DNA of 64,000 bases from DASXAI01 sp963728985 (GCA_963728985.1 CAVSME010000001.1:682001-746000); one strand, 5' to 3'. Positions 15,372-25,124 are shown, counted from the stretch's first letter. A program made the numbers and translations. The notes: generated from the sequence alone by a model not told the origin.

Positions 15372-17798
15372 TCATCGGAACAGCCCCTGGGCCTCGAGCT
15401 GCGCGAACTCGGCCGCGCTCAGCCCCCCGACGTCCTGGAGAACGGCCGCCGTGTGCTGGCCGAGCACCGGCGCCGCCGTCGGCGCACACATCGGCGAACG
15501 GCTGGAGCGCCACGCCACGCCGCCGAGCTCGCGCTCGCCCACCTCGGGATGGGGTGGGTGCACGAAGAAGCCGCGAGCAGCGAGTGTGGGCGAGCGGAAC
15601 ACGTCGGCGATGTGGGCCACCCGCTCGGCGGGCACACCAGCAGCCTGCAGGGCCGCGGCCACCGCCGCCGACTCCTGCGGCGCCGTCCACGCCGACACCA
15701 GCCGCTCCAGTTCGTTCTCGTTCAGCTGGCGGTCGGCCAGCGTGGCGAAGCGGGCGCTGGTGGCCAGTTCGGGCCGGCCCATGACGGCAGCCAGCGCGCC
15801 GAACTGCGCGTCGGTCTCGACGGCGATGGCCACCCACTCGTAGTCGCCCGTGCACCGGAAGATGCCGTGCGGGCTCATCAACGGGTCGCGGTTGCCCATC
15901 ATCACCACCGGCCCGGCGCCCGCTCCCTCGATCAGCACCGGCCAGGGGAAGGCGGCCACGCCCGCCTCCAGCATGGCCAGCTCCACCCGCTCGCCCTCGC
16001 CGGTCACACGCGCCCGCAGCAGCGCCGCCACCGTGGCCAGCGCCGTGTGGACGCCGGCACACGGGTCGGGCAGCGACGTGGCGAAGTCGGTCGGGGCACC
16101 GCCGATGAGCCCGTTCGACGACGCCACTCCGGACAGCGCGTCGATGATCGAGCCGTACGCCATTCGGTCACGCTCGGGACCGTCCTCGCCGAAGCCGGTC
16201 ATTGACACCGCAACGATCGACGGGTTGAGCCGGCGCAGCTCGTCGTAGGGCAGGCCCATCCGGGCGAGGGCGCCGGCGCGCATGTTGTCGATGATCACAT
16301 CGGCCGACGCCACCAGCCGGCGCAGCAACGCGAACCCGCGCTCGTCTTTCACGGCGAGCACGATGCTCTTCTTGCCCAGGTTGTACTGGTTGAAGTAGCC
16401 CGACCGGTTGATGCCGACCACCCCGTCGGCGAACGGGCCGAGCCGGCGGGTGACATCGATGCGCGTCGTCGACTCGATCTTGATGACCTCGGCGCCGAGG
16501 TGGGCCAGGTACATGCTGGCGTAGGGACCGGCCCACACCCACGTCATGTCGATCACCCGTAGGCCGGCGAGGGGAGCGGCGGTGGCGGCCTGTCGCGCCG
16601 TCGCCGCCGGCCGGACCTCCCATCCGACAGCGTCGCCGGCCTCTCCCAGGAGCGGAGCCCGTCGAGGCGGCGAAGGCCGGGTGCGATGCAAGCGCCAGGG
16701 GGCGATCGGCGCGGGCACGTCGAAGCGGTGCTCGCCGTTGGTAACGGTGATCGGCTGGAAGAAGCGGCGGGCCCGGAGATGGTCCCACGCAAGAAGGTCC
16801 ACGGCATCCTGGATGCGGGCCGCCGCCACCCCCTCGGTGTGGGCGGCGGCCAGGAACTCGGCCACGCCCTGGTCGGCGATGGCCTCGGCGATCAGCGGCT
16901 CGATGGCGTCGGCCACCTCGATGCGCTGCGCGGTGGTCTCGAACACCTCGATCCCCGTCCACTCCGGGTGACCGAGGATCCTGGCCAGGCCGCGCCACTG
17001 CTCGTCCTCGGTGACCTGGATGAGCACGGTGCCATCGCGGCACTCGAAGAACGCCCACGGCGCCACGCCTCGCCGGCCGTTGCGCACCGGCTGCACGCCG
17101 GTGTACGACCAGATCGCCAGCGCGGTGCCGAACATGGCGGCCACGGCGGCCTCGGCCGAGATGTCGAAGCGCTGCCCCCGCCCGTCGGACAGGCGGGCGT
17201 GGAGGCCACCGAGTGCCGCCATCGCACCGGCGCTCGCCGCGTGCACCGACGCCAGCTCACCCCGGTAGCGCAGGGGCGTGGATTGCGGGTCCTTCGTGCT
17301 GGCGGCGCTGACGGAGAGCAGGCCGCTGGCGGCGAGGGCCAGCAAGTCGCTCATGCCCTTGCGCTCGGTCAGCGCGCCGAACGTGGAGATGTCCACCACG
17401 ACGACGCCGGGGTTGTCGCGCTCGACGGCATCGAGCTGGGTGTCGCTCAGCCACGCGTCGCCAGAGCGGGTGGAGCGGATCACCACGTCGGTGGAGCGGG
17501 CCAGCGCGACGAGCCGCGCCTGCCCGTCCGCGCTGGACGGATCGAGGCACAACGACTGCTTGTCGGCGTGGTAGTAGGCGAACGAGACGCTCAGGTCGCG
17601 ATCGGGGAGACCGCCGGCGAACGGCCCGACGGATCGCAGCGGATCGCCGCCGTCGGGCTCCACCTTGACGACGTCGGCGCCGAGATCGGCGAGCAGGTGG
17701 CCGCAGTACCCCGCGGCCAGCGTGTCGCCGAGCTCGAGCACGCGCACCCCGGCCAGCGGCGGATCCAGGCCACCGCCGACCGTACCCGGTGCAACCAT
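15372..17798 (-). CDS. double-domain CaiB/BaiF family CoA-transferase
   Basis: About 808 residues, twice the usual ~400 of family III CoA-transferases: two CaiB/BaiF domains in tandem. Domain 1 starts GVRVLELGDTLAAGYCGHLLADLGADVVKVE; domain 2 starts GLRVIDMTWVWAGPYASMYLAHLGAEVIKIE. Each has the family's Rossmann start; domain 2 retains the NRSGYFNQYNLGKKS stretch, domain 1 the DKQSLCLD stretch. Family III enzymes swap CoA between acyl-CoA and free acids through an aspartyl-CoA intermediate. The ATG at 17798 is chosen over upstream codons because sequence before MVAPGTV is not conserved. It lies 7 bp after the HpaB-family stop, indicating an operon on one CoA-ester route. Confidence 0.88.
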   Translation of the reverse strand: MVAPGTVGGGLDPPLAGVRVLELGDTLAAGYCGHLLADLGADVVKVEPDGGDPLRSVGPFAGGLPDRDLSVSFAYYHADKQSLCLDPSSADGQARLVALARSTDVVIRSTRSGDAWLSDTQLDAVERDNPGVVVVDISTFGALTERKGMSDLLALAASGLLSVSAASTKDPQSTPLRYRGELASVHAASAGAMAALGGLHARLSDGRGQRFDISAEAAVAAMFGTALAIWSYTGVQPVRNGRRGVAPWAFFECRDGTVLIQVTEDEQWRGLARILGHPEWTGIEVFETTAQRIEVADAIEPLIAEAIADQGVAEFLAAAHTEGVAAARIQDAVDLLAWDHLRARRFFQPITVTNGEHRFDVPAPIAPWRLHRTRPSPPRRAPLLGEAGDAVGWEVRPAATARQAATAAPLAGLRVIDMTWVWAGPYASMYLAHLGAEVIKIESTTRIDVTRRLGPFADGVVGINRSGYFNQYNLGKKSIVLAVKDERGFALLRRLVASADVIIDNMRAGALARMGLPYDELRRLNPSIVAVSMTGFGEDGPERDRMAYGSIIDALSGVASSNGLIGGAPTDFATSLPDPCAGVHTALATVAALLRARVTGEGERVELAMLEAGVAAFPWPVLIEGAGAGPVVMMGNRDPLMSPHGIFRCTGDYEWVAIAVETDAQFGALAAVMGRPELATSARFATLADRQLNENELERLVSAWTAPQESAAVAAALQAAGVPAERVAHIADVFRSPTLAARGFFVHPPHPEVGERELGGVAWRSSRSPMCAPTAAPVLGQHTAAVLQDVGGLSAAEFAQLEAQGLFR

Positions 17799-17805
17799 CG
17801 GCTGA

Positions 17806-19179
17806 TCAGGCCAGCCCGGCCACCTGCAGGGCGCGCTGCTTCGCACCGTCGAGGTCGTAGTGGCGCCTGGTCACGATCCGCTGCGCGTAGAGCCCGCCCC
17901 CGGCCTGGATGTTGGTGACCGCCCGCCAGCCCCCGTACGTGTCGGCGGTGAGGTCGCGGATGGCGTGGAACAGGCGGGTGCGGTACTCGCCGTCGACGTC
18001 GGAGCGGGTGCCCATGTACTTGCGCACGAGCGCACCGGTCTCGGGGTTGTCGAAGTCGGCCATCGACGGCGCGGTCACGATCGAGCCACCGGCGATGTCG
18101 TGGAGGTGGCGCACCATGAGGCTGTAGTTGGCGGCGCCGGTGTACTTGCCGGCGTTCGTGTAGAGCTCGTTCGGGAAGGCGGCGCCGAACGGCCCCGTCT
18201 CTGCGTGGGTGAGGCACGCCTCCAGGCACGCCCGCACCACCGTGGCGTGGATGATCATCTCGGAGATCTTCTCCTTGATGTGGGCCTGGCCGGCGAGACC
18301 GTTGGCCTCGGCGATGAGCTGCGCCAACCCGACGAGGACGTCGGTGTCGTCGGCCATGCCCGACAGGCCGCCGAGCCGCTCCCACAGGCCGAGCGAGTGG
18401 GCGAACACGGACGCTTCGGCCACTTCGCCGTTCAGGAAGATGCGGTCGTTCGGCACGAACACGTCGTCGAAGATGACGAAGCCCTCGGCCACATGGTGAT
18501 GGCCCGACACGGGGAAGTCGCGCAACTCGTCGTGGCGCGGCGCGTAGGAGACGTCCACGATCTTCACACCGGGCGAGTTCACCGGCACCATGGCGGCGAT
18601 GGCGTAGTCCTCCTCGCCGGACTTCATGGCCTTCGTGGGGATGGTCATCAATTCGTGGCCGAGCGACGCCGCGCTGATGTGCAGCTTGGCCCCGCGGATC
18701 ACGACGCCGTCGGACTGGCGGTCGACGACATGGACGTACGCGTCGGGGTCGTCCTGCTTGCCCGGCGGCCGTGAGCGATCGCCCTTGGCGTCGGTGATGC
18801 ACTGCGTGATGCGCACGTCGCGGCGCTGGGCATCCTCGATGAACGCGTGGATCTGCTCGACGTACTGCGGCGCCGTCTCGGAGATGCGACCGGCAGCCGT
18901 GGCCATCGTCATGATCGACGTGTAGGTGACGTGCGACAGCATCCCCGACTGGTGGACGACCTCCACCTTCTCGCGGAGCTCCTCCGGGGTTGAGGGCACG
19001 CCGGCCAGCGGGCTGACCCCGTCGACGGCGTTGGCTGAGCACCAGTCGTAGCCGTCGGCCACGTTCTGGACGGACGGGCCCAGGATGGGATGAGCGGGCA
19101 AGTCGTCGACGCGCTTGCCGCCGAAGAAGACGGCCCGGCCGTCGAAGAGCGTTTCCTTGTACTGCTCACCAGTGAGCAT
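17806..19179 (-). CDS. 4-hydroxyphenylacetate 3-hydroxylase / 4-hydroxybutyryl-CoA dehydratase family flavoprotein
   Basis: 457 residues of the HpaB/AbfD flavin family. Family motifs include the segment ending TDAKGDRSRPPGKQ, then DAYVHVV, VIRGAKLHIS, FVIFDDVFVPNDRIFL and DIAGGSIVTAPSMADF. By eye it is nearer to AbfD than HpaB, yet the AbfD 4Fe-4S ligand positions (the early Cys pair and the HRQSYGGC-type His/Cys segment) read as non-ligand residues (LGLWERLGGLSG). It may be an isomerase or flavin hydroxylase rather than a radical dehydratase. The ATG at 19179 (MLTGEQYKETL) matches family N-termini. The downstream CoA-transferase suggests a CoA-linked substrate. Confidence 0.82.
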   Translation of the reverse strand: MLTGEQYKETLFDGRAVFFGGKRVDDLPAHPILGPSVQNVADGYDWCSANAVDGVSPLAGVPSTPEELREKVEVVHQSGMLSHVTYTSIMTMATAAGRISETAPQYVEQIHAFIEDAQRRDVRITQCITDAKGDRSRPPGKQDDPDAYVHVVDRQSDGVVIRGAKLHISAASLGHELMTIPTKAMKSGEEDYAIAAMVPVNSPGVKIVDVSYAPRHDELRDFPVSGHHHVAEGFVIFDDVFVPNDRIFLNGEVAEASVFAHSLGLWERLGGLSGMADDTDVLVGLAQLIAEANGLAGQAHIKEKISEMIIHATVVRACLEACLTHAETGPFGAAFPNELYTNAGKYTGAANYSLMVRHLHDIAGGSIVTAPSMADFDNPETGALVRKYMGTRSDVDGEYRTRLFHAIRDLTADTYGGWRAVTNIQAGGGLYAQRIVTRRHYDLDGAKQRALQVAGLA

Positions 19180-19299
19180 GTCCGACCCCCGAGTCGTGTC
19201 GATCGAAAATCCGTCGCCGGGATTCTCGCTCAAACGGGCGCCTAAATGGGAATCGACGGCGGATTCGGGCCCCCCCGCCAGGGTCGTAAGGTCGCAGCC

Positions 19300-20190
19300 A
19301 TGACGAGCCCGCTACCCACCGCGCCGTTCGGCCGCACCGGACACGACAGCACCCGGGTGATCTTCGGCGCCGCCGCCCTCGGCGGCATGCGCCAGGATCG
19401 GGCCGACGAGGTGCTGGCCACGCTGCTCGATCTGGGCGTCAACCACATCGACACGGCCGCCAGCTACGGCGAGTCCGAGCTGCGCATCGGCCCGTGGATG
19501 CCCGAGCACCGCTCCCGGTTCTTCCTCGCCACCAAGACGGGCGAGCGCCAGGGCGACCGCGCCCGGCGCGAGCTGGAGCGGTCGCTGGAGCGCCTCCAGG
19601 TGGACGCCGTCGATCTCATCCAGCTCCACAACCTGGTGGAGCCGGGCGAGTGGGAGGTGGCCCACGGTCCCGGCGGAGCCGTCGAGGCGCTGGCCCGGGC
19701 CCGCGACGAGGGCCTGGTGCGCAACATCGGGGTGACCGGGCACGGCACCCGCATCGCCGGCATGCACCTGCGCAGCCTGGAGCGCTTCGACTTCGCGTCG
19801 GTGCTGCTGCCGTACAGCTACGCCGCGCTGCAGGACCCGGCCTACCGGGCCGACGTGGAGCAACTGCTCGAGGTGTGCGGCCAGCGCCAGGTCGCGGTGC
19901 AGACGATCAAGGGCATCGCCCGGCGGCGCTGGCCCGACGACTACGACGGCCGCCGCTACAGCTGGTACCAGCCGCTGGAAGAGGCCGACGCCATCGGCCG
20001 GGCGGTGCGCTGGGTCCTCGGCAACCCGCAGGTGTTCCTCAACACCTCGAGCGACGCCCGCCTGCTGCGCACCGCCCTCGAGGCCGTCGCCGCCGCCGAT
20101 CCACGGCCGACCGACGCCGAGATGGAGGCCGACGCCGCCGCCTTCGGGGTGCGGCCCCTCTTCGACGGCGCCGACCTCGAGCGCATCTGA
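19300..20190 (+). CDS. aldo/keto reductase family protein
   Basis: 296 residues with the AKR TIM-barrel plan: GFGAA-type strand near FGAAALGGM, LLDLGVNHIDTAASYGESE (catalytic Asp and Tyr), FLATKTGER (catalytic Lys), then VDLIQLHNLVEP. A tail follows with the partial NADP site LGNPQVFLNTSSD. It is the short, divergent type in which the usual C-terminal loop is changed and a WYQP segment appears. The start at 19300 (MTSPLPTAPFGRTG) is the only ATG before conserved sequence. It is divergent from the HpaB-family gene and convergent with the next AKR. Substrate unknown. Confidence 0.85.
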   Translation: MTSPLPTAPFGRTGHDSTRVIFGAAALGGMRQDRADEVLATLLDLGVNHIDTAASYGESELRIGPWMPEHRSRFFLATKTGERQGDRARRELERSLERLQVDAVDLIQLHNLVEPGEWEVAHGPGGAVEALARARDEGLVRNIGVTGHGTRIAGMHLRSLERFDFASVLLPYSYAALQDPAYRADVEQLLEVCGQRQVAVQTIKGIARRRWPDDYDGRRYSWYQPLEEADAIGRAVRWVLGNPQVFLNTSSDARLLRTALEAVAAADPRPTDAEMEADAAAFGVRPLFDGADLERI

Positions 20191-20209
20191 GCGGGGCGGT
20201 GCGGCCTCG

Positions 20210-21184
20210 TTACACGAAGCCGACGATCGGATGGGGCACGTACGGCTCCTCCAGCGTGGCGATCTCCTCCGGGGTGAGCTGCACGTCGAGGGCGGCCACC
20301 GCGTCGTCGAGGTGGTGCATCTTCGTGGCCCCCACGATGGGCGCCGTCACGACCGACTTGGCGTACATCCACGCCAGTGCCACCTGCGCCATCGGCACAC
20401 CTCGGCTCTCGGCCACCTGGCCCACCCGCTCCACCACGGTGCGGTCGGACTCGGCCAGGTACAGCGTCTTGCCGAACTCGTCGGTCGACGACCGCTCCGT
20501 CACCTCGTCCCACGCCCGGGCCAGCCGGCCCCGGGCCAGCGGGCTCCAGGGCACCACGCCCACGCCCTGATCGGCGCACAGCGGCAGCATCTCCCGCTCC
20601 TCCTCGCGGTTGAGGAGGTTGTAGTGGTCCTGCATGCTCACGAAGCGGGTCCAGCCGTGCTCCGTGGCCGTGTACTGCGCCTTGCTGAACTGCCACGCGT
20701 ACATGGACGACGCGCCGATGTACCGGGCCTTGCCCGCCTTCACGACGTCGTGGAGGGCCTCGAGCGTCTCCTCGATGGGCGTGCGATGGTCCCAGCGGTG
20801 GATCTGGTACAGGTCGACGTAGTCGGTGCCGAGGCGGCGCAGGCTGTTGTCGATCTCGGTCATGATCGCTACCCGGGACAAGCCGGCGCCGTTGGGACCG
20901 CGCCGCATCCGGCCGTGGACCTTGGTCGCGATCACCACCTCCTCGCGGCGGGCGAAGTCGGCCAGTGCCCGGCCCACGATCTCCTCGCTGGTGCCGTCCG
21001 AGTACACGTTGGCGGTGTCGAAGAAGTTCACCCCCAGTTCAAGGGACCGTTGGATGAACGGCCGGCTGGCGTCCTCGTCGAGCGACCAGGGATGGCCGCC
21101 GCGGTCGGGCACCCCGTAGCTCATGCAGCCCAGGCACAGGCGAGACACATCGAGACCGGTCGAACCGAGCTTCACGTACTCCAT
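20210..21184 (-). CDS. aldo/keto reductase (YajO/Tas-like)
   Basis: 324 residues with the full AKR12/13-type layout: MEYVKLGSTGLDVSRLCLGCMSYG, FFDTANVYSDGTSEEIVGRAL (Asp/Tyr), VVIATKVHGRM (Lys), DYVDLYQIHRWDH (His), SMQDHYNLLNREEEREM and the NADP-binding VVTAPIVGATK. This enzyme type reduces aldehydes or ketones with NADPH, or oxidises the reverse way. The start at 21184 begins the conserved strand; much longer upstream frames on this strand are antisense artefacts of neighbouring genes. Divergent from the acyl-CoA dehydrogenase, 52 bp apart. Confidence 0.92.
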   Translation of the reverse strand: MEYVKLGSTGLDVSRLCLGCMSYGVPDRGGHPWSLDEDASRPFIQRSLELGVNFFDTANVYSDGTSEEIVGRALADFARREEVVIATKVHGRMRRGPNGAGLSRVAIMTEIDNSLRRLGTDYVDLYQIHRWDHRTPIEETLEALHDVVKAGKARYIGASSMYAWQFSKAQYTATEHGWTRFVSMQDHYNLLNREEEREMLPLCADQGVGVVPWSPLARGRLARAWDEVTERSSTDEFGKTLYLAESDRTVVERVGQVAESRGVPMAQVALAWMYAKSVVTAPIVGATKMHHLDDAVAALDVQLTPEEIATLEEPYVPHPIVGFV

Positions 21185-21236
21185 GAGCCGGACTCTACGT
21201 AGCCCGGTTCGGAGGCTTGTAACTAGTCTCCTCGCC

Positions 21237-22417
21237 GTGACGACGACGACCACGGTTGACGAAGCAGAGGTGCGGGCGCGCGTCGCCAAGCTCCTCGACG
21301 AGCACGCCGACGACGACATGACCAGCTTCCTCGGTGCGCAGTTCGATCTCGGCTTGGCCCGCATGGACTTCCCGGTGGGCCACGGTGGTCTCGACGCTTC
21401 GCCCAAGTTGCAGGAGATCGTCGACAGCGCGCTGCAGAAGGCGGGCCGGAAGTACCCGTGGATGCGCAACGCCATGGGCATCGGGATGTGCGGTCCCACC
21501 ATCGTGGTGCGGGGCACCGAAGAGCAGCGGGAGCGCTTCCTACGCCCGATCTTCACATCCGAGGAGATCTGGTGCCAGCTGTTCAGCGAGCCGGGCGCCG
21601 GGTCGGACGTGGCCGGCCTCGCCACCAAGGCCGAGCGCGACGGCGACGAGTGGATCATCAACGGCCAGAAGATCTGGACGTCGTCGGCCCATCTCTCCCG
21701 CTTCGGCCTCCTGCTGGCCCGCACCAATCCCGACGCGCCGAAGCACAAGGGGTTGACGATGTTCATCGTCGACATGCACCAGCCGGGAGTCGAGGTGCGG
21801 CCCATCCGGAGCATGGCCGGCGCCTCGGGGTTCAACGAGGTCTTCTTCACCGATGCCCGGCTGCCCGACGACTGGCGCGTCGGCGAGATCGGCGAGGGCT
21901 GGTCGGTCGCCAACGCCACGCTCATGAACGAGCGGGTGGCCATCGGTGGCGACGCGCCCCGCGCGGCTCGGGCCCCATCGCCAGTGCCGTCCACGCCTAC
22001 ACCAACTCCGGCGTCACCTCGCCGGCGGTGAAGGACCGTCTCATGAAGATCTGGATCGAGGCCGAGCTGCTGCGCCTCGGCGGCCTGCGGGCCCAGGCGC
22101 TGCGCAGCAAGGGCGTCCCCGGCCCGGAGGGTTCGGTCCTCAAGCTGCTCCAGGGCCGCCTCAGCCAGGACATCTCGGAGTTCATCGTCGACGTCATGGG
22201 CGCCGACGGCATGCTGTGCACCAAGTACAGCGAGGCGCGGAGCGAGGCCCTGGCCGAACCCGACGCCGTGATCGCCTTCGTCGCGTCGCCGGCCGCCACC
22301 ATCGCCGGGGGCAGCAACGACATCCAGCGCAACATCATCGGCGACCGTGTGCTCCGCCTGCCGCGCGAGCCCGGCTTCGACCCGAACACGCCCTGGAGCC
22401 AGATCCCCCGCAGCTGA
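21237..22417 (+). CDS. acyl-CoA dehydrogenase family protein (frame broken near 21962)
   Basis: Acyl-CoA dehydrogenase split over two frames. From the GTG at 21237 the N-terminal and middle domains read normally (FPVGHGGLDASP, CQLFSEPGAGSDVAGLATKAERDG, WIINGQKIWTSSAHL, NEVFFTDARLPDDWRVGE) up to VAIGGDAPR near 21960. The C-terminal helical domain continues in another frame (SGPIASAVHAYTN, MKIWIEAELLRLGGLRAQ, TIAGGSNDIQRNIIGDRVLRLPREP) to 22417. The break is at a GCGCG dinucleotide run, as if two bases were gained or one lost. Joined length is ~393 residues, normal. FAD, CoA-ester substrate unknown. Confidence 0.8.
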
Positions 22418-22454
22418 CCGATGAGTCCTGCCCTCCCGCATCGTCGGAACTGAC

Positions 22455-23666
22455 ATGACACGAGGGAGTGGGCTCTCCAAGGCGCGGCTCGGCCGCGTGC
22501 ACGACATCATGGCCAGCCACGTCGAGCGGGGCGCGCCGCCGGGACTGGTGGGAGCCATCGTCCGCCATGGCGAAGTGCACGTCGACGCCGTGGGGCATAC
22601 GGCTGCCGGCGGCGCCACGCCCGTCGCCCGCGACTCGATCTTCCGCATCGCGTCGATGAGCAAGCCGGTCACCGCCGTGGCCACCATGATCCTGGCCGAG
22701 GAGTGCCGGCTGCGACTCGACGATCCAGTCGACGGCCTCGTGCCGGAGCTCGCCGACCGCCAGGTGCTGACCCGCCTCGACGGCCCGCTGGACGACACCG
22801 TTCCCGCCGAGCGCCCCATCACCATTCGCGACCTGCTCACGTTCCAGGCCGGCTGGGGCATCCTCATGGTGCCGTTCGGGACGTACCCGATCCAGCGCGC
22901 CATGGAGGAGCTCGCCCTCGGCCAGGGCATGCCCAACCCGGTCGATACCGCCCCGACCGACGAGTGGATCCGCCGCCTCGGCACGTTGCCGCTGATGCAC
23001 CAGCCCGGCGCCAGCTGGATGTACCACACGGGCTCCGACGTCCTCGGTGTGGTCATCGCCCGCGCTGCGGGCCAGCCGTTCGAGGACTTCTTGCGCGAGC
23101 GCATCTTCGAGCCCCTCGGCATGGTCGACACCGGCTTCAGCGCGCCCGCCGACAAGGTCGGTCGGATGGTCACCGCCTACCTGACCGACCCGGCGACGGG
23201 CGCCCTGGCTCTGTACGACGAACCCGCCGGCGGGCAGTGGAGCGCGCCGCCGGCGTTCCCGTCGGGGGGTGGCGGGCTCGTCTCCACCATCGACGACTAC
23301 TTGGCCTTCGCCCAGATGCTGCTGGCCGGCGGTCGTCGCGGAGATGAGCGCATCCTGTCGCGGCCATCGGTCGACCTCATGACGACGGATCACCTCACGG
23401 CGGCGCAGAAGGCCAGCACCGACTTCATGCCCACCTACTGGGACACCCACGGTTGGGGGTTCGGCGTCGCCGTCGCGACTCGCCGCCATGACGTGACCGG
23501 CGTCGGCACGTACGGCTGGGACGGCGGTCTCGGCACCACGTGGCGCAACGACCCGAGCGAGGACATGATCACCGTCTTGCTGACCCAGGCCTCGTTCACG
23601 TCGCCGGTGCCGCCCGCGGTGTGCGCCGACTTCCGGACGGCGGCGTATCAGGCCATCGACGACTGA
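22455..23666 (+). CDS. beta-lactamase-like serine hydrolase (class C/esterase type)
   Basis: 403 residues of the beta-lactamase/transpeptidase-like superfamily. The SxxK nucleophile is SMSK (FRIASMSKPVTAVATMILAEE, ~70), the second motif is WMYHTGSDVLGVVIARAAGQPFEDFLRERIFEPLGM-type sequence near 190-225, and the third is YGWDGGLGTTW near 355. There is no signal peptide, so it is likely a cytosolic esterase rather than a beta-lactamase; such enzymes accompany catabolic acyl-CoA genes. It begins 37 bp after the acyl-CoA dehydrogenase stop, on the same strand, so it is probably co-transcribed. Confidence 0.85.
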   Translation: MTRGSGLSKARLGRVHDIMASHVERGAPPGLVGAIVRHGEVHVDAVGHTAAGGATPVARDSIFRIASMSKPVTAVATMILAEECRLRLDDPVDGLVPELADRQVLTRLDGPLDDTVPAERPITIRDLLTFQAGWGILMVPFGTYPIQRAMEELALGQGMPNPVDTAPTDEWIRRLGTLPLMHQPGASWMYHTGSDVLGVVIARAAGQPFEDFLRERIFEPLGMVDTGFSAPADKVGRMVTAYLTDPATGALALYDEPAGGQWSAPPAFPSGGGGLVSTIDDYLAFAQMLLAGGRRGDERILSRPSVDLMTTDHLTAAQKASTDFMPTYWDTHGWGFGVAVATRRHDVTGVGTYGWDGGLGTTWRNDPSEDMITVLLTQASFTSPVPPAVCADFRTAAYQAIDD

Positions 23667-23720
23667 ATCGGGCTCGCCCCCGCGGGGTATCCACCGGTCG
23701 CAGGACGAAGGAGGCTGGTG

Positions 23721-24047
23721 ATGCCGCAACAAGCGTGGAGCAACAAGCGCGAGCGTCAGTACGAGCACATCAAGGAAGGTGTGCTGGAGCGGGGCGAGAG
23801 CGAGGACACCGCCGAAGAGATCGCGGCGCGCACCGTCAACAAGGAGCGCGCCCGCGCCGGCGAGGCCAGGGAGTCGAGCCGCACATCGACCGACGACATC
23901 TCGTCCGGGCGCCGCGGTGGGTTGCGCTCGCATCGCGGTGCCGGCGGGCGCACGCGGGACCAGCTCTACAACGAAGCCAAGGCGAAGAACATCAAGGGCC
24001 GCTCGAAGATGAACAAGGCCCAGCTCGAACGCGCCGTCGGGCGCTGA
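23721..24047 (+). CDS. small basic actinobacterial protein with Rho-N/SAP-like tail (annotated elsewhere as plasmid stabilization protein)
   Basis: 108 residues, highly charged. It begins MPQQAWSNKRERQYEHIKEGV, has AEEIAARTVNKERARAGE and DDISSGRRGGLRSHRG, and ends with TRDQLYNEAKAKNIKGRSKMNKAQLERAVGR, a Rho-N/SAP-like helix-extended-loop-helix that may bind nucleic acid. Widely conserved in actinobacteria, where it is often called a plasmid stabilization protein without proof of that role. A strong AAGGAGG ribosome-binding site (23708-23714) places the start at ATG 23721. Confidence 0.82.
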   Translation: MPQQAWSNKRERQYEHIKEGVLERGESEDTAEEIAARTVNKERARAGEARESSRTSTDDISSGRRGGLRSHRGAGGRTRDQLYNEAKAKNIKGRSKMNKAQLERAVGR

Positions 24048-24133
24048 CGCCCGGCGGCGGTCGACCCGGCAAGGATACGGAGGCCTGCGCCGGGAACTAC
24101 CGTGCCGCGTACGCGACCCGGGGGGCCTCCACG

Positions 24134-25111
24134 ATGACATTCGACCTGTCCTGTGCCTTCGCCACGTCCATGGCCACGCCGGAGCACGTGGCCGCCGCCG
24201 AGTCGCTCGGCTACCGGCGGGCGTGGTTGTACGACTCGCCGGCGCTGTATCCCGACGTCTGGGTGATGCTGGCGCGCTGCGCCGACCGGACCTCCACGAT
24301 CGGCCTCGGGCCTGGCGTGCTCATCCCGAGCCTGCGCCACCCCATGGCCAATGCCGCCGCCATCGCCACCCTCGTCGAGCTGGCCGGCGCCGATCGGGTG
24401 GCCGTCGCTCTCGGCACCGGCTTCACCGGGCGCTACACGCTCGGCCAGAAGCCGCTGCGCTGGGCGTTCGTGGCCGACTACGTGCGGGCCCTGCAGGCGC
24501 TGCTGCGGGGCGAGATCGTGGAGTGGGAGGGGGCGAAGATGCAGATGATCCACCCCGCGGGCTATGGCGCGCCCCGGCCCATCGAGGTGCCGTTCCTGCT
24601 CGGCGCCGCCGGCCCGAAGGGCATCGCGGCGGCCCGCGACGTCGGCGCCGGCGTGTTCATGGCCGGGGCCGACCCGGTGCCGGGGTTCGCCCATGAGGCG
24701 TGCCTGCTGTTCGGCACGGTCGTGGACGAGGACGAGGACCCGTCGTCGGAGCGGATCATGGCCGCCGCCGGTCACGGCGCCGCCGTCTACTACCACTTCT
24801 GGTTCGAGAACGGCCGGTCGATGGACGATCTGCCACGGGGCAGCGACTGGTTGGCGGCGTACGCCGACATCCCCGCCGACGAGCGCCACCTCGCCATCCA
24901 CGACCGCCACCTCATCGCCGTGAACGATCGCGACCGCGCCTTCGTCACCCCCGACATCCTGCAGGCGATGGGTGCCACCTTCACGCCTTCGGCCATCCGT
25001 GAGCGTCTCGCGGCGATGGCGGCCGGGGGGATGACCGAGATCGCCTATCAGCCGGCGGGGCCGGACATCCCCCGCGAGCTCGAAGCGTTCGCCGCCGCCG
25101 TCAACGGCTGA
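24134..25111 (+). CDS. LLM class (luciferase-like) flavin-dependent oxidoreductase
   Basis: 325 residues with the bacterial luciferase-like TIM barrel: LSCAFATSMATPEHVAAAE, GYRRAWLYDSPALYPDVWVMLARCAD, TIGLGPGVLIPSLRHPMANAAAIATL, VAVALGTGFTGRYTLGQKPLRW and VPFLLGAAGPKGIAAARDVGAG. Members use reduced FMN or F420 supplied from elsewhere to oxidise or hydroxylate small molecules; the cofactor cannot be decided here. The ATG at 24134 begins the first conserved strand. The two-component-like gene follows 13 bp later on the same strand. Confidence 0.88.
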   Translation: MTFDLSCAFATSMATPEHVAAAESLGYRRAWLYDSPALYPDVWVMLARCADRTSTIGLGPGVLIPSLRHPMANAAAIATLVELAGADRVAVALGTGFTGRYTLGQKPLRWAFVADYVRALQALLRGEIVEWEGAKMQMIHPAGYGAPRPIEVPFLLGAAGPKGIAAARDVGAGVFMAGADPVPGFAHEACLLFGTVVDEDEDPSSERIMAAAGHGAAVYYHFWFENGRSMDDLPRGSDWLAAYADIPADERHLAIHDRHLIAVNDRDRAFVTPDILQAMGATFTPSAIRERLAAMAAGGMTEIAYQPAGPDIPRELEAFAAAVNG

Positions 25112-25124
25112 GGCGGTCGGCCCG

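Noticed and set aside
14139..16205. 688-aa plus-strand open frame
   Set aside because: Covers the 18-bp repeats and is antisense to three minus-strand genes with recognisable families.
20210..23173. 987-aa minus-strand protein including the second aldo/keto reductase
   Set aside because: Only the last 324 residues (from 21184) match the family; the upstream part is antisense to the acyl-CoA dehydrogenase and hydrolase genes.
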